NCBI RefSeq assembly: GCF_000315625.1
Contig: NW_005434627.1
Location: 333,850 to 397,849, forward strand
DNA from: Guillardia theta CCMP2712
Taxonomy: Eukaryota > Cryptophyceae > Pyrenomonadales > Geminigeraceae
DNA: 64,000 bases
Direction of reading: 5' to 3'
The position numbers were made by a program, and so were the translations under genes. Positions 1 to 11,821 of this stretch are shown here, piece after piece (within the stretch, counting starts at the first letter, position 1; each line of letters starts with the position of its first letter). The notes below the pieces were generated by a model. That model did not search any database. It saw only the letters and a list, made by a program, of their open reading frames with translations, and was not told where the DNA came from.

Positions 1-137
1 GGAGAAAGAAGGGACGGAACAGGAGGTAGTAAGGTGGAGGAAGGGGAGGATGAGGAGCGGAGGGGGATGGGGGAGAAGAATGAGGAGCGGAGGGGGGTGG
101 GGGAGAAGAATGAGGAGCGGAGGGGAGTGGGGGAGAC

Positions 138-1402
138 CTCAAGCTCGGTGGTGATGTAATGAGACGTGGCTCCCTCGACGTAAATCCCTCCAGTCTTGTC
201 TTCACGGATCTTCAAAGGGAAACTTAAGGGGCGACCTCCTGTGCTCCTCATCTCTTGCTGCTGCTGCTGCTGCTGATCCTTCCTGCTACCTCGCTCCGCT
301 CCATTCTCCTACTTCCTACTTTCGATTTACCTTCAAGTTATCCTTCTCTGGAGAAAGAAGATCTCGAATCTGAGAGTCACAGGTCAGGATAAAACTCTTA
401 CGGCCGTTGTATCTACCTTCTCGTTATAGATCTCCAAGAATTGAACTTGAATCATGAACTGCGTGTTGTTTAGCACGTTGAACGAGAGGAGATAGCGAGT
501 TTTCATAGCATCCTCCCCGTCTATGTTTCTAAATCCAAATCCAAATCCAAATCCAAATCCAAATCCAAATCCATGTCCATCATCATCATCATCATCATCT
601 CCTGGTGTTCTCACCTGCATGTGTTCGCCACTTCTCTCCATATAATCGAACACAGCGCAGATCATTCTGGCATCATGTCATCACAACGTTTTCACCTCCT
701 CTCTTCACCTCGGGAGCAAACCACGCTTCTCCATATCCTCGATTTCTCCTTCCATCGTGTAGGTCTGTCAATCCAGAATTTAGTTGCATCTCCTCTTCCC
801 CTTCCCCGTTCCGCCGCCCTCCCCCCCCCCCCTCCCTCCCTCACCCGCCCACCACCACCTCCTCCTCCTCCTTACCTTTCCTGATCCGGTTTGCCCGTAT
901 GTAAGGATGGTACCATTGTACCCCTCAAGGTAATCATCGACAACCTGGTTCACTCCCTCAGTCTTGTTGCAACTCCCCTCTGCCAACGTACTGGTTTTGC
1001 CGCCAGGTTGTAAACATCATCTTGTGTTCCGTTCATGTCCAGGACTTCGAGTCCAGCGTCATAACACAACAAGAAGGATCAGCAGACTCTCTTCACCAGA
1101 ATCGTAGTCGAAATGCATTCTTTCATTGCCACACTGAGTTGACAAGCAGAAAGTAGTTATTAATCGAAAGAGTCATTGAGGTGTTCTTACGATGTCTACT
1201 CCCTTGTTGTCAGAGTTGACTTGTACACAAACATCACTTCGCTCTCTGTGAAGATTGAGGTCAGAAGATGTCATGAAACGACATCTCGCTTCATGTGAAG
1301 AAGAAATCGAAACATGGACGGTGGTCACAATCTAACCTGATCTCCTTGGGGCTGAGCGGACGAATGCGGCAAAGAACAGAGATTCCTCTCTCCACCTCGT
1401 CA
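138..1402 (-). CDS. Kinesin motor-domain protein (partial, multi-exon)
   Basis: ATP-driven microtubule motor. Exons recognised on the minus strand in gene order, with matching phases: 1402-1337 (strand beta1, IRPLSPKE), 1245-1191, 1133-1097 (HFDYDS), 1044-992 (QDDVYNLAAKP), 944-876 (EGYNGTILTYGQTGSGK, the P-loop), 764-709 (TYTMEG...RGLLPR), 666-615 (vFDYMER), 458-417 (QFLEIYNEK), 369-331 (IRDLLSPEKD) and 238-138 (LKIRED..GGIYVEG). Introns are short GT-AG. These motifs in this order identify the kinesin motor fold with high certainty. The subfamily cannot be assigned, because switch I/II and the tail lie beyond the left edge. The junction before the 238-138 exon does not keep frame with the simplest splice pair, so its acceptor may lie a few bases downstream (for example after 'cttaag'). 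The first coding exon upstream of 1402 was not found. The intron at 459-614 holds a hexanucleotide repeat. Confidence 0.93.
531..600. repeat. CAAATC hexamer plus CAT trinucleotide microsatellites
   Basis: About seven copies of a CAAATC hexamer are followed by about eight CAT trinucleotides. They lie inside an intron of the kinesin gene, between the exons ending at 615 and starting at 458, so they should not affect the protein. Confidence 0.85.
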
Positions 1403-2039
1403 CTGTCCAGATGTCATTCCAACAGCCCCATGCTGCTCATGTCAGTCAACAAGACTTGCCTGCCCGTCATGCTCTTCCTGTCTCGTGGACCCTGCTACTC
1501 ATCGAGATTACAATAGCGCACACCTACTCCCGCAAGCTTTTTACCTGTGGGTCAGTAGAACCAGCCATCCCAGGACTGTTAAGCTGCAAACTGTTGTCAG
1601 CAGTGAGCTCTCAGGGATCAGTCACAACATTCGAACAAATTCAACCAAGATATCTGCTTCCTCGGGAACTTCTCGTCAACTTATTCCAGCGGAACCGCAT
1701 ATCAGCTTTACATGACGCATGACATACCCCCTGCTCTCTCAGCCTCACTGTGCCTGTGTCTGTCTCTATGTAGCGCAGCTTGATCCTGATCCTGAGAATC
1801 TCAACGAGCCAACAACCTCGATCTATGTTCCTGTTTCTAACAGGTTTCCGTGCTGCAATTTCATGTCTGTCTCACTGCCTCTCTCTTCCGGTTGTGTATC
1901 TGTCAATCTCTCCGTCGGTGTCTCCATCTTTCTCTTCTCCTCACTGTCCATCTCTTCAAGTCTCATGACCTTCGTCCTTCTCTCTCCGCCTTCTCGTGCT
2001 CCTTCTCTCCATCCTGCCTGCCATGTCATTCAAAGCGAG

Positions 2040-2214
2040 TGCTGTTGGGTGAAGAAAAATATAACAACTAAATTTCTTATTTACCACCCATGGATCATTT
2101 ATTTAGAGTATATATGCTCTATTTAATGATTATATTCTCTATTTGAGTGTTATTTCTCTTGTTCGAATAAGAATTAACATTATTTTATTCGATTTTAACG
2201 GTCATTTGGTATAA
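2040..2214. other. AT-rich non-coding stretch with small inverted repeat
   Basis: The stretch 1412-2040 between the kinesin exons and this segment shows no convincing exon; it may hold the missing kinesin 5' end. Positions 2040-2214 are strongly AT-rich and contain an 18-nt inverted repeat (2104-2121, TAGAG/CTCTA arms). The change to the GC-rich island at about 2215 is abrupt. Confidence 0.5.
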
Positions 2215-3860
2215 CTTAACCCGGTGTGGACTCCCGGTTCATCGGAGGCTCCGATGAAGCGGCCGGGCCCAGCGGCTGACAGGGTCGCCGGGCAGAGCCT
2301 CACTGAGTCACGCTCAGGCTACAGTGACTGAACACTGTGACAGGCTTACTCCTGGCAGTCACGCGGCCGCAGCGGCCTCGCCGCCGGTTGCCGCATGCCA
2401 GTCACGGGCCGGTTCACTGACTTGAACCGTACGCTGGGTACGCCGTCGTTCACACGGTAACTGGCACGGTTGCCACTCCGGCGAAGATCGTGACACACAC
2501 CGCACTGTCACCGCCAGTGACGGACAGACGCCCCGGGTTCCGAATCAAGTTCCGAAGTTCGCCGGGCCCCGGGCACGACGCGGCCGCCGGCCGTATCACG
2601 GAGCCTGAGTGTGTCAAGCCCGGCTTCAAGGCTTGCTGACGGTCTGAGTCCGACTGGCAGTAAGCGGCCGCAGGGCGGCCGCCGGTGCCAGTGTGTGACC
2701 GTCACTGGCCCGGGTGATTCAGTGACGGTCGGACGCGGCGGAAAGACTGAGCCCGACCTCGGAACTTGGTGACTTGAATTGAACTTTGCCCGGCGGAGAA
2801 CAGTGCCAGTGAAAATTTGCCAAGTTTGCCGCATTGATGGATCGTACCGAGCTTGATCAGCGGCGGCCCGCCAGCCGCCGCCGGGGCCGGGCCGTGCCCC
2901 GGCCGCTAAGTCAGTGAGTCAGAAACCGTTGAAAAACTCTCGGCTGAGGGCCTGTACCGTACGGTAAACCAAGACGACTAACTAGTAACTGGCGTGTCAA
3001 GTTTGAAGGCGGCCCATGTAGCCTAGCCTACTAGCACTGCTGCCATGATGATGTGGGACGAAGCAGGGGGCCTTCCAGGCTAGCCGTATTGCTAAGGTCC
3101 TCTCAGTGTCTGGATGGCAGGCTTCAAGGGCCCTGGGTTTCACATCCTAGCATACAGTCTTCAACCCGGGCCTCTCATGTGCTCCTCAATCATTCTGGTT
3201 TTGTGTCCGATCACATCAAACTCGCACGGTCTTGACGGCGCCGAGCAAAAACTGTCTTGTAACAAACTTGTACGGTTCAATCATTCGGATAGCCTCCGCC
3301 GCAACACTGGCTCACGGTGACTGCATGTCCTACGGTACGGTACGGTAGTCACCGTACTACGGTACAGCCTGAGTCACTTGAAGTTCAAACCGTTGAACCG
3401 TTTTGCCGCAGGCCCGCCGCGTGCCGTAGTGCGAGACCCGGACTCGACTCAGCGGGAGGTACTTTACTCAAAGTGACTGTCCTCCTGTTTACCGCCCGCA
3501 CTGACCCTACAGCTGGCGGGGGGTCAGGCAGTCGGAGGTATATAAGGAATATTCGACACTCCGCGCTGTACTGCCTCGACTCTCCTGCCATGATTGTCCT
3601 CGTACTGTTTTTAACTTAACAAAGCATTTGAGTAAAAGGACTGATGTACTGATCACGGTCATTTCAGGCTGACCGTGACAGTACCGGTACTACGGTAGCC
3701 AGTGGTGGTCAGTAGTACCGTAGTAGTAGTGGTGGTGGTTACTCAGTGGTAGTCGTAGTACTAAGGCGGCACTGTGCCGCAAGTACCGGTGCTACGGTAG
3801 CCAGTGGTGGTCAGTAGTACCGTAGTAGTGGTGGTGGTGGTAGGGGGAGGGGACATCTCA
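2215..3860. other. GC-rich non-coding island 1
   Basis: About 1.6 kb rich in GCCGG, CACTG, TACGGTA and TGAGTCA words, with no believable coding sequence on either strand. It contains TGAGTCA or close variants near 2303, 2909 and 3371, a TATA-like word (GGTATATAAGG) near 3537 and a duplicated segment near 3680-3840. Islands of the same texture occur at about 38240-39180, 44960-45900, 53800-54430 and 62400-62760, with smaller ones near 21280-21430 and 40660-40790. Whether it is regulatory or a decayed repeat family cannot be told from one window. Confidence 0.6.
3680..3838. repeat. Direct repeat, two copies of about 57 bp offset by 102 bp
   Basis: Copies at about 3680-3736 and 3782-3838 share AGTACCGGT(A/G)CTACGGTAG and the following CCAGTGGTGGTCAGTAGTAC. 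They differ at only a few positions. They lie at the right end of GC-rich island 1, upstream of the secreted-protein gene. Confidence 0.8.
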
Positions 3861-3962
3861 CTGCACAATGATCGGATGTCTGGTAGGGGTGGGTACTAGG
3901 CTAGTGGGTGGCGGGTAGGGGTGGGTAGGGCCTCGAATAGCTGGCTGAGAGCTCTCAGTGCG

Positions 3963-3973
3963 GTCTATATAAA
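3963..3973 (+). promoter_or_regulatory. Probable TATA box
   Basis: TCTATATAAAG lies about 115 nt before the ATG at 4086 of the large secreted-protein gene, with no upstream ATG in its frame. Position and orientation suit a core promoter. The assignment rests on the motif alone. Confidence 0.5.
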
Positions 3974-4085
3974 GAGAGTGGACTGTTGACATGTAAAGGT
4001 CATTCTGTAAGAGGTGGGGTCTTTATCCGGGAATTACGGGGGGTGGTGCTCGGATTGCAGGAGGTCAAGCCATACGTGTTTGACG

Positions 4086-7000
4086 ATGGCGGCTGGGCAG
4101 CTGCTGATGGTGAGGACGCTTACACTCTCCGAGCTTCGGCCACGCTGCTGCTGCATGCTCAAGATAAGAGCCATGCTCCTCCTCCTCCTCCTCCTCCTCC
4201 TTCCTTGCCTTCCCCTTGCCTCGTCGTCCCTTCAACAACAATCTGAACTCATGACGATGAGAGCACTAGAGTGGGAAATCCGCAGCATCAAGCAGAGCCT
4301 TTCTGCTACCCTCGACGAGCTTCGCAGCCTCAACTCTTCGGTCACCTCCATGCCGCAACTGCCCTGGGGCAACTTCACCTCCAACTCAGTGCGCTGCACG
4401 CTCGCATACAACTGGTCTCAGATCATTGAGAAGGAGGACCAAGGGAGAGTTCAATTGGGAGGTCTAGGGCATCTCATGCAGATCGACAGGTGTGTCGTAT
4501 CTTTTCTTCTAGCCTACACGTTGACCTTTCATGTTCCATACAAGATTCGAGGTCTGGGTCTGCGACTATGACAACCGATGTGTCCAGCAGACGGGCGACG
4601 CCATGTGCTTTGTGTTCGATGAAGTCCAGGAGGTCTTTCTTCCATGGGGACTTGACTCGCAACTGCTCTTGACTCAGGTCAGTTGCTCGACTTCTCCTCC
4701 TGTGACGATACTGATGCTCCTCCAGCAAGGACCCTTCCAGCCTGACCTTGCCGTCTCCCACATCCTTGCTAAACTCAAGGCCCTCGAGCAGGAAATTCGC
4801 TCGGGGGGATGCGGGGGGTCGTGCGTGAGCCGGCAGGACGTGCAGCAGCTGCTGGACCAGTACTACCTGGAGCCCGGCTACCTGTGGAGCGCCGGCAGCT
4901 TCAGCGAGTGCAGCAGCCTGTGCGGCAGCGGAGTGGCGAGGAGAAGCATCACGTGCATCTCGAAGCTCCTCGAGCAGGTCGAGGACATTCGCTGCTCCAA
5001 CCGCTCGAAGCCTCTGGCGGAAGTTCCCTGCCTCAACCTCTCCCAGTGCTCCTACGAGTGGGAGGTCGGCCCCTACAGCGAGTGTCTCAACGGCTGCGGC
5101 CAAGGCCTTCGGCGACGATCAGTGTCATGTAGGAGGAGTGACGGGGTCACTGTAGAGATTGGTAAGTGCCAGGGTTGGGCTCCCGTCAACGAGGAGGTAG
5201 CTCATGATGCAATGGGGCGTGAGCATCTGAATGACTGTGCCTGCAGCCCTGCTCGAATTTCTCCTCCTGCTCCTACCGCTGGACCCCCTCCGCCTGGGAA
5301 GCATGCTCCAGCACCTGCGGGCCTGGCTTGCAGTACCGGTCGGTGATGTGCGTGCGGTCGGACGGGGTGGAGGTGGGGGAGGGGATGTGCGAGGGGTCGA
5401 AGCCGAGGACCTTCCAAGCCTGCACGGGAGCGTCGGGCTGTAACTACACCCTGATCAACGAGTGCGCCGCTCACACCGACAACTGCGCGACCCACGCGAG
5501 CTGCATCGACACCTACTCGAGCTTCGAGTGCAGCTGCAAGCCAGGTAGCCCCTCCTTGGTTGCTGCTCGTGACTTGAGGGAAGGAGACGTTGACGGGAGA
5601 CGCAGGGTTTGTCGGATCTGGAACCGTTTGCGAGGACGTGGACGAGTGTGTGACAGGGTCAGGTCGATGTGACGCTACTAAGACTTGTGTCAACACGGAA
5701 GGAAGCTTTGAGTGCTTGTGCAAGCGAGGTGAGGCAGGCGAAGCAAGGTGAGGTCATCTTGTCATCAACCTGACGCTATCTTGTATCTGGCAGATTTCTA
5801 CCTCGACGTCGATTCCTCCTCCTGCCTCAGCTGTCCCACAGGTCAGTACGCGTCTAGTCTCGGACAAACGTCATGCACCACCTGCGCCCCCGGCTTCTAC
5901 GGCTCCTCGAACAGCAGCTGCAGCTCGTGCCCCCCCGGCTCCTCGTCCCCCGCAGGAAGCACACTGGTATCCGACTGCCAGTGCCAGTACGGTGAGGCGG
6001 GAGCGAGAGGCGTCACTGTGAGAGTGACGGCCTGCAGGCTTCTCTGGGAGCATCTCAACGGCTGCCGACAGCTGCTCGCCCTCCTCCAGCGCAGAGGAGC
6101 AGTCGCGCTGGTTCAGACTCGGAGCAGTCGGCCAGTCATGCGCTGAGACGTGCGCAGCAGAGGGGAAGACGTGCGTGAGCTCGGCGATCAACCAGATCGA
6201 CAACGAGGAGGCGATGCGATCGGCCGTGAGGGCGGCGAGCATCGCGTCCGATCGACGTATCCGAGGAGCGATGACGGAGCCGCAGCAGAGGCCTGGGGGC
6301 CTTCACTTGCGGGTGAGCGCGGGCGCGAATGAAAGAGGAGGGGACGTGCTGCAGGACCTGACGGCGAACAGAGGGCACGTGCAGCGGCTGCGATTTGTAG
6401 AGCATGGGGTGACGAAGTTTGATCTCTTGTCAAACAGAGTGCAAACCTTCTTTGATGTCAAACAGACATTTCATGTTGGTTTGCCGGATGCGCTTCAGTA
6501 CTCGGGGACGATTGTAATCAGCGTGACGGTGGAGGATGCGGAAAGCTTTGACAGCATCCAGTCTGCTTACATTGAGGTCGCAGGAAGACGATGTGCCTTC
6601 ACAGATCCTGCTACCGGTAACGCCAAAAATCTGCAGCAGATTCACTGTAAACTGGAAGTGACCCGCCAAGAAGCGATGGCTGATGGTGCTCGGATCGGTC
6701 CGATCCTCATCTCTTATGATGCCATTGGCAACAACGGACGCTCGACGTGGAGGATCGCTGTCGGAGAGATGAAGGACGAGACAGGCGAGCCTCTTAGAGT
6801 CATGTCGGACGGCGAGCTTAAGTACGTCAACGGCTCTATCAACGATGTTGTCTTGTTCCCTCCTCTGAGCATCCCAGGCGCCGCCTTCACCCTCTGCTCT
6901 ATCTCGAGGTACAACGGCAACCGAAAAAATCGGGTGCTCCAAGCTTCCGACGACTCGTTTCTGCACGGACACTGGAACGGAGGACGAGGACAGTCGTACT

Positions 7001-9666
7001 ACTACGACACCTGGATCCTTCAGCAGGACCTGAGCACCACGGCAGACGAGTGGGTGGTGCTGTGCGGACAGAACTACCAGTACGGGAAGTTCTTCCTGAA
7101 CGGCGTGGAGTATGAACGATCTATGCCAACCTTGCCTGACAGCTTGCAGCTCTCTATCAACGACTTGAGCTGGCATCCTAGTGTCGGCTACTTCCTGGAT
7201 ACCTCAGACTGGGCGTTGAGCGAGGTAGCAATCTGGAGGGGAGTGCTGCGGGCAGATGAGATCAGAGCTGTCTCCGATCATCTGCTGCGGATGCTCTCCG
7301 ACGGCAGTAGCGTCCGCTACAACCAGACTCTCAACGTCTCCTGCAGCATCGTTGGCTCAGCTGTCAACAAGATCGCTCCCTACGTGTCTTCTGACGGTGG
7401 CTGTTACTTCAGCTCTCCAATCTATCAGTCCACCTGTGATGCCAGCTTGTCCACAGCAAGCCGCGTCTGCCTCTGTGCAGCGCCATGCCTGGAGGACTTC
7501 TACGGTAGTGCCTGCTGGAGCTGTGCTGGGGTTTGACGGGCCTCACAGGGCAAGCGGAGGAGTGCTTCCGATGTCCCTTCTTCTCTCACTCGCAGCCTGG
7601 CAGCTCCTCCATACGCGACTGCTCCTGCCAGCAAGGTAGCCCACCTCAGCTGCCCTCCCTCGGGCCCGCAGGGAGCGACTGACTGTCCGCTGCTCTAGGG
7701 CGCTACCTCTACGTCAACTCCTCCGACGCCCCCTGGGGCCCCCAGGGCTCCTGCGAATCCTGCCCGCCTCACGCCTGGTCGCCTACCGGCAGCTCCTCCG
7801 TCAACCAGTGCCAGTGCATCGGCGGTAGGGCCTGAGCTTGCTCCGCTGAGTCAGGCTGACTGGTAGTGGTGGCGCAGGCTACTACCTGGACGAGGGGCCT
7901 TCCTGCTCCTCCTGCCCGTCCGGTCTCAAGTCGCCCTACGGGAGCTCGTCTTTGAACGAGTGCATGTGCCCGGCAGGTCGTGAATGCTCCTCTGTTGTGA
8001 CTTGAGCGCGGGACCATGACGACCTGCACCAGGCGCGTACAAGTCTGAAGGGAACTGCTCGTCGTGTCCTGCTTACAGCACGTCCAAGGCTGGCAGCACA
8101 TCAGTGGAAGACTGCTTCTGCATGCCGGGCTTCGGAGTGAAAGCAACGGGATTCAGCAGGCAGATCACCTCTCCTAGCGATCGCTGCGAACCCAACCTAA
8201 GGGAACTGATCCTAGCGGACATGAAAGGAGCCTCTTGCTCACAAGTGTGTCAGTCTGAGAACCTTGCGTGTGTGGAGGAAGGGCAGCCGGTGCTGAGGGA
8301 GGAGGAGATCAGTCTCCTGCTCTCCACTTGGGGGTTCCCTGTCTCCGGCATCGTCGGCACCAACAGCCTAGATGCCCCGTCCTACAACCCCGAGACGCAA
8401 CAGGCCTTCTTCCGCTATGGCTTGCCCGGCATGTGCGGAGCCACTGACTCAAGCAACCTGAGAATCTGTCGATGCACGTGCGACGACAACCAGTACGGTG
8501 AGCTGCTTTCCTCGTGTTGCTTCCCCGCGAGCGACTTGACGGGCAAGACAGGCAAGACAGGCAACTGCTCGTCATGCCCGGCGAATAGCCATTCCTCCTT
8601 CCAAGCACAGGAGGCGTCAAGCTGCATGTGCGACTCCGGTAGGCCTGCCGTGTGCACCTACAAGCTCTGACTGTCGCTGCTTGGCCTTGCAGGCTACTTC
8701 TTTGACGCGTCCGCGGGAACCTGCAGTCTCTGTCCCAGCGGAAACTACACGGAGGAACAGCGGTTCGTGGACCGAGACTTCGGGCTGAACGGAGGATCGG
8801 GTTGGCGGGGGACGGAGAAGACCTCGAGCTGCGGGTCATACGGGTCAGTGCTAGGAGGGTTCAACGTGCTGGGCGAGCAGTCGAGCTTGACCAAGACGTT
8901 CACGGGCTTGTGCCCGCATGGCTTCCTTCACATCTGGATGCGAGTGCTACTCATCGACTTCGTGCAGCCTGTGACGTTACGTCTGACGGTCGACCGGAGG
9001 GAAGTGTGGAGCGAGTCGATCCCAGCCTCGTCCTCCTCGCTCTCTGAGTGCGGGCAAGCGGCAGGGGAGGAGATGATCGAGCGTCTCATACGGGTGTATC
9101 ACACAGAAGATCATGTGGAGGTGAACATCCAGGTGGACTATGACTACTGGGAGGTCAGCGCTGCAACAGCCAAGACGTTCTGGGGGCTCAAGGAGCTCTC
9201 TGTCGTCCTGCCATGCTCGAGCTCAGCTGACTGCAGCATGACGTCATCAGCGTATCAGACATGCTCGGATGTGCAGGGAAGCGCAGCAGCCTGCTTGAGG
9301 GTAGGCGAGTACCTCTACGTGTACCACTATGGGTACTTCTTGAGCTCTCAGATAGAACCAACGTGCAAGCAGATCGGGAGAGGAGGACAACTTGCCTACT
9401 TTCCCGATCGAAAGACATACGATGAGCTGAGGTCAAGATTGTCACTGGGGCTCTACACCAGGATTGGTCTGAGCGTTGAGCGAGGATCTTCTTACTTCCG
9501 GTGGACGGCTGGAGGAGCCTTCTCCTCTCAGACCTGGGGAGACGTGGGTCCACAGCTGAGCGGGGATGATGCTTGTGTAGTACTTTACGATAACTCTTGG
9601 TTGCCGCTTCAGTGCTCTGACAGCGCAACGTATTTGTTGTGCAGTTACCCGATTGCTGCTCAGTGA
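4086..9666 (+). CDS. Secreted modular protein: coiled coil, TSP1 x3, EGF, GCC2/GCC3-like repeats, LamG-like, C-type lectin
   Basis: A very long extracellular adhesion- or receptor-like protein. It begins with a Leu-rich signal peptide (MLLLLLLLLLP...SSS; the upstream ATG 4086 is in frame). Then follow a short heptad region, three thrombospondin type-1 repeats (exons near 4727-5160 and 5247-5545, with W..G.., CSSLCGSG, CGPGLQYRS), two EGF modules (INECAAHTDNC; VDECVTGSGRC, calcium-binding type), and many cysteine modules of the GCC2/GCC3 (ephrin-receptor-like) type, each ending in a D/ECxC step (5795-5989, 7540-8650). A long LamG-like stretch lies at about 6060-7536. The protein ends in a C-type lectin-like domain (about 9310-9650). 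Introns are short and often split the Cys modules at Gly. No C-terminal membrane segment is visible, so it is probably secreted. Around 7530-7560 the frame changes without a clean intron (see findings). Ligand unknown. Confidence 0.88.
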
Positions 9667-10221
9667 TGGTAAACGCGGCAGTGCCGAGGGTGACGCCTGA
9701 CTGCAGTACTGTGAGGGTTGTAACCAGTAAACAATCACACATCTACCCTCTCCTCTTGTCGTGTCGCTGCCTCCCCACATCCTCTTCCTACTCTTCTTGT
9801 CTCCTCTACAACTTTTCTCTCGCTTCTCTTGTCTTTCTCAGCCATGCTGGGCTATACACGAACCTCAGCTGCCATGCCAGAAGATCGAGGATGGTCATTT
9901 TCACCTCTCTCTTCAAAAGCAAGCAGACAGAGCTCTGTCTCCCAGGCAGATGATTTGAAACCATAGCTCAGAGTCTTGGCTTGAGCTCATGACATCTGCT
10001 GCTATGGTTGCGGGTGACTTGATGACGATGTGTCAGTCAAGCTGGATCTGAGACAGAGCCAAGAAGCAATGCTGTTGATAATTCTATGGTGTTCATAGAC
10101 CTACGCGTGATGAGCCTCAAAGCTAAAACAACGACAGGCAGCTCACTGTTTCTTCTGTTACAACTGAACACAGGAATAATTTAGAAAGGATGGGCAACCT
10201 TCATACATCATGACACGGAGG
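9667..10221. other. Intergenic, no gene seen
   Basis: 3' flanks of two converging genes. CT-rich near 9745-9840, otherwise ordinary composition. I see no exon, repeat or RNA gene. Confidence 0.5.
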
Positions 10222-11016
10222 CTAGAGAAGGATCAAGCTCGTGGAATCTATCAATTTTCCTGTTTCAGGATCAACACTAAGTTCACGTCCGTCTTCAAGT
10301 CTGATATAGTAGACTTTGTTGTTGATGTAGTCGAAACTTTCTTTGCTCTTCTCGCAAGGGCTCATCGACGAAAAACTGCTCCTCAGCGACAGGGCAGTGC
10401 GGAACGTCTCGTTCATCTGCTCGAGGTCTTTTCTCATGGAAGCATTCTCTACCATCAGATGAGAGATCTCATCCTGCATGTGCTGCACGCGCTTGAAAGA
10501 TTCCTCTCTCAGAGCAGACAGCTCCTCTTCATATTCCTCCTTCTGCCGTTCCATCATCAGCTCTTGTTGCTCTATGGTAGCATGAGCTTGCCGCAGCTGA
10601 TCCTTGAGCTCCTGGACCGTTTCAGATGCCTCACTGCTAGCAGCATCCTCTTCAACTTCTTCCAAGCAATCGAAAGCAGCAGGCGTGTCCTCTTGTACAT
10701 TTCGTTCATCCTGCTCCACTGCTGCGTCAGGCAATGGCGCTTCCCAGGACGAGGTATCAAGTACTGTGCGGTACTCTTGCAGCTGGTCAGTCCTGAAGAC
10801 GAGTCTTAGTTCAGTCTGCGCTTGGCTCTCCTCCTGTATGATCTTGTTGATTGTTTCTTCGTCCACAAGGGCGGGAACCAGCTTCCTTCCAATACGAACG
10901 AGTTGATCCCCCACGTTTGGCACCTTGTCACATCGGCGTTCAATCTGACGTCTGTCCAGGTGAGCTACATGCACCTCTCCGTTGCTCTTGATCTCATACC
11001 GAATGCCCTTGTTCAT
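10222..11016 (-). CDS. Coiled-coil protein of unknown function
   Basis: Single open frame of 264 residues, ATG at 11016. The N-terminal ~80 residues look globular (MNKGIRYEIKSNGEVHVAHL; NVGDQLVRIGRKLVPALVDE). An acidic linker follows (residues ~100-130). A clear coiled coil spans about residues 133-200 (VQELKDQLRQAHATIEQQEL...). The C-terminus is a short strand-rich tail, KVYYIRLEDGRELSVDPETG. No known domain is recognised. Intronless, which is unusual among its neighbours. A 31-bp minisatellite lies upstream at 11500-11821. Confidence 0.75.
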   Translation of the reverse strand: MNKGIRYEIKSNGEVHVAHLDRRQIERRCDKVPNVGDQLVRIGRKLVPALVDEETINKIIQEESQAQTELRLVFRTDQLQEYRTVLDTSSWEAPLPDAAVEQDERNVQEDTPAAFDCLEEVEEDAASSEASETVQELKDQLRQAHATIEQQELMMERQKEEYEEELSALREESFKRVQHMQDEISHLMVENASMRKDLEQMNETFRTALSLRSSFSSMSPCEKSKESFDYINNKVYYIRLEDGRELSVDPETGKLIDSTSLILL

Positions 11017-11499
11017 CTGGCTCGCCGCTCCTGCTCTCCTTCCTCTCTTCCTCTCGCCCTCGCCCTACACGGCTGCTTCTCCCGAGTCCCCCGATCGGAC
11101 GGAGCGGCTGCAGTCGAGCAGCCTCCTCGGTTCTTGCTTCTCTCCTCCAGTTCTCCTGTTCCTTCTTGTTCTTCTCTATGCTGCCAATTCCGCAACTTGC
11201 ACGTGCTCCAGCGGTTCCGAGCCAGTCCACCGACGCTCCAGCTGTCAGTCCTCTCTACTGTTCTCAGCTCGTGCCAGCTGTCGTCTGCTGCTCAGCTCCT
11301 CCTCTCCTCGCCCCATCTCTCTGCTTCCTCTAGTCGAGGCTCGACCCCCTACCATGGCGGTGACCGTCAGCCACCAACGGTACTGCCAGAATACCGAGAC
11401 CCCTTTCTCACAGGCCCGCCCCCTGGCCCGCCCCAGGCTGCGCCCCCCGGATTTCTGATCCGGCTCCCCAGCACCTCCCAAGCCCCTCCTCCCTACCCT

Positions 11500-11821
11500 C
11501 ATCCTCTGAGTAGCCTCAAGTTTCTCCAGCATCCTCTGAGTAGCCTCAAGTCTTCTCCAGCATCCTCTGAATAGCCTCAAGTTTCTCCAGCATCCTCTGA
11601 GTAGCCTCAAGTCTTCTCCAGCATCCTCTGAGTAGCCTCAAGTCTTCTCCAGCATCCTCTGAGTAGCCTCAAGTCTTCTCCAGCATCCTCTGAGTAGCCT
11701 CAAGTCTTCTCCAGCATCCTCTGAGTAGCCTCAAGTCTTCTCCAGCATCCTCTGAGTAGCCTCAAGTCTTCTCCAGCATCCTCTGAGTAGCCTCAAGTCT
11801 TCTCCAGCATCCTCTGAGTAG
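11500..11821. repeat. 31-bp minisatellite, about 10 copies
   Basis: Tandem units with consensus CATCCTCTGAGTAGCCTCAA plus GTCTTCTCCAG. Two units are 30 bp (one T missing) and one carries GAATAG instead of GAGTAG; the rest are identical. The rest of 11017-11948 is CT-rich, with no gene seen. Confidence 0.95.

Noticed and set aside
531-572. CAAATC hexamers considered as an interstitial telomere
   Set aside because: Plant/algal telomere units are TTTAGGG or TTAGGG; this hexamer differs and sits in a kinesin intron.
2508-2834. Open frames inside GC-rich island 1
   Set aside because: High GC makes stops rare. Frames occur on both strands with no protein-like composition or splice context.
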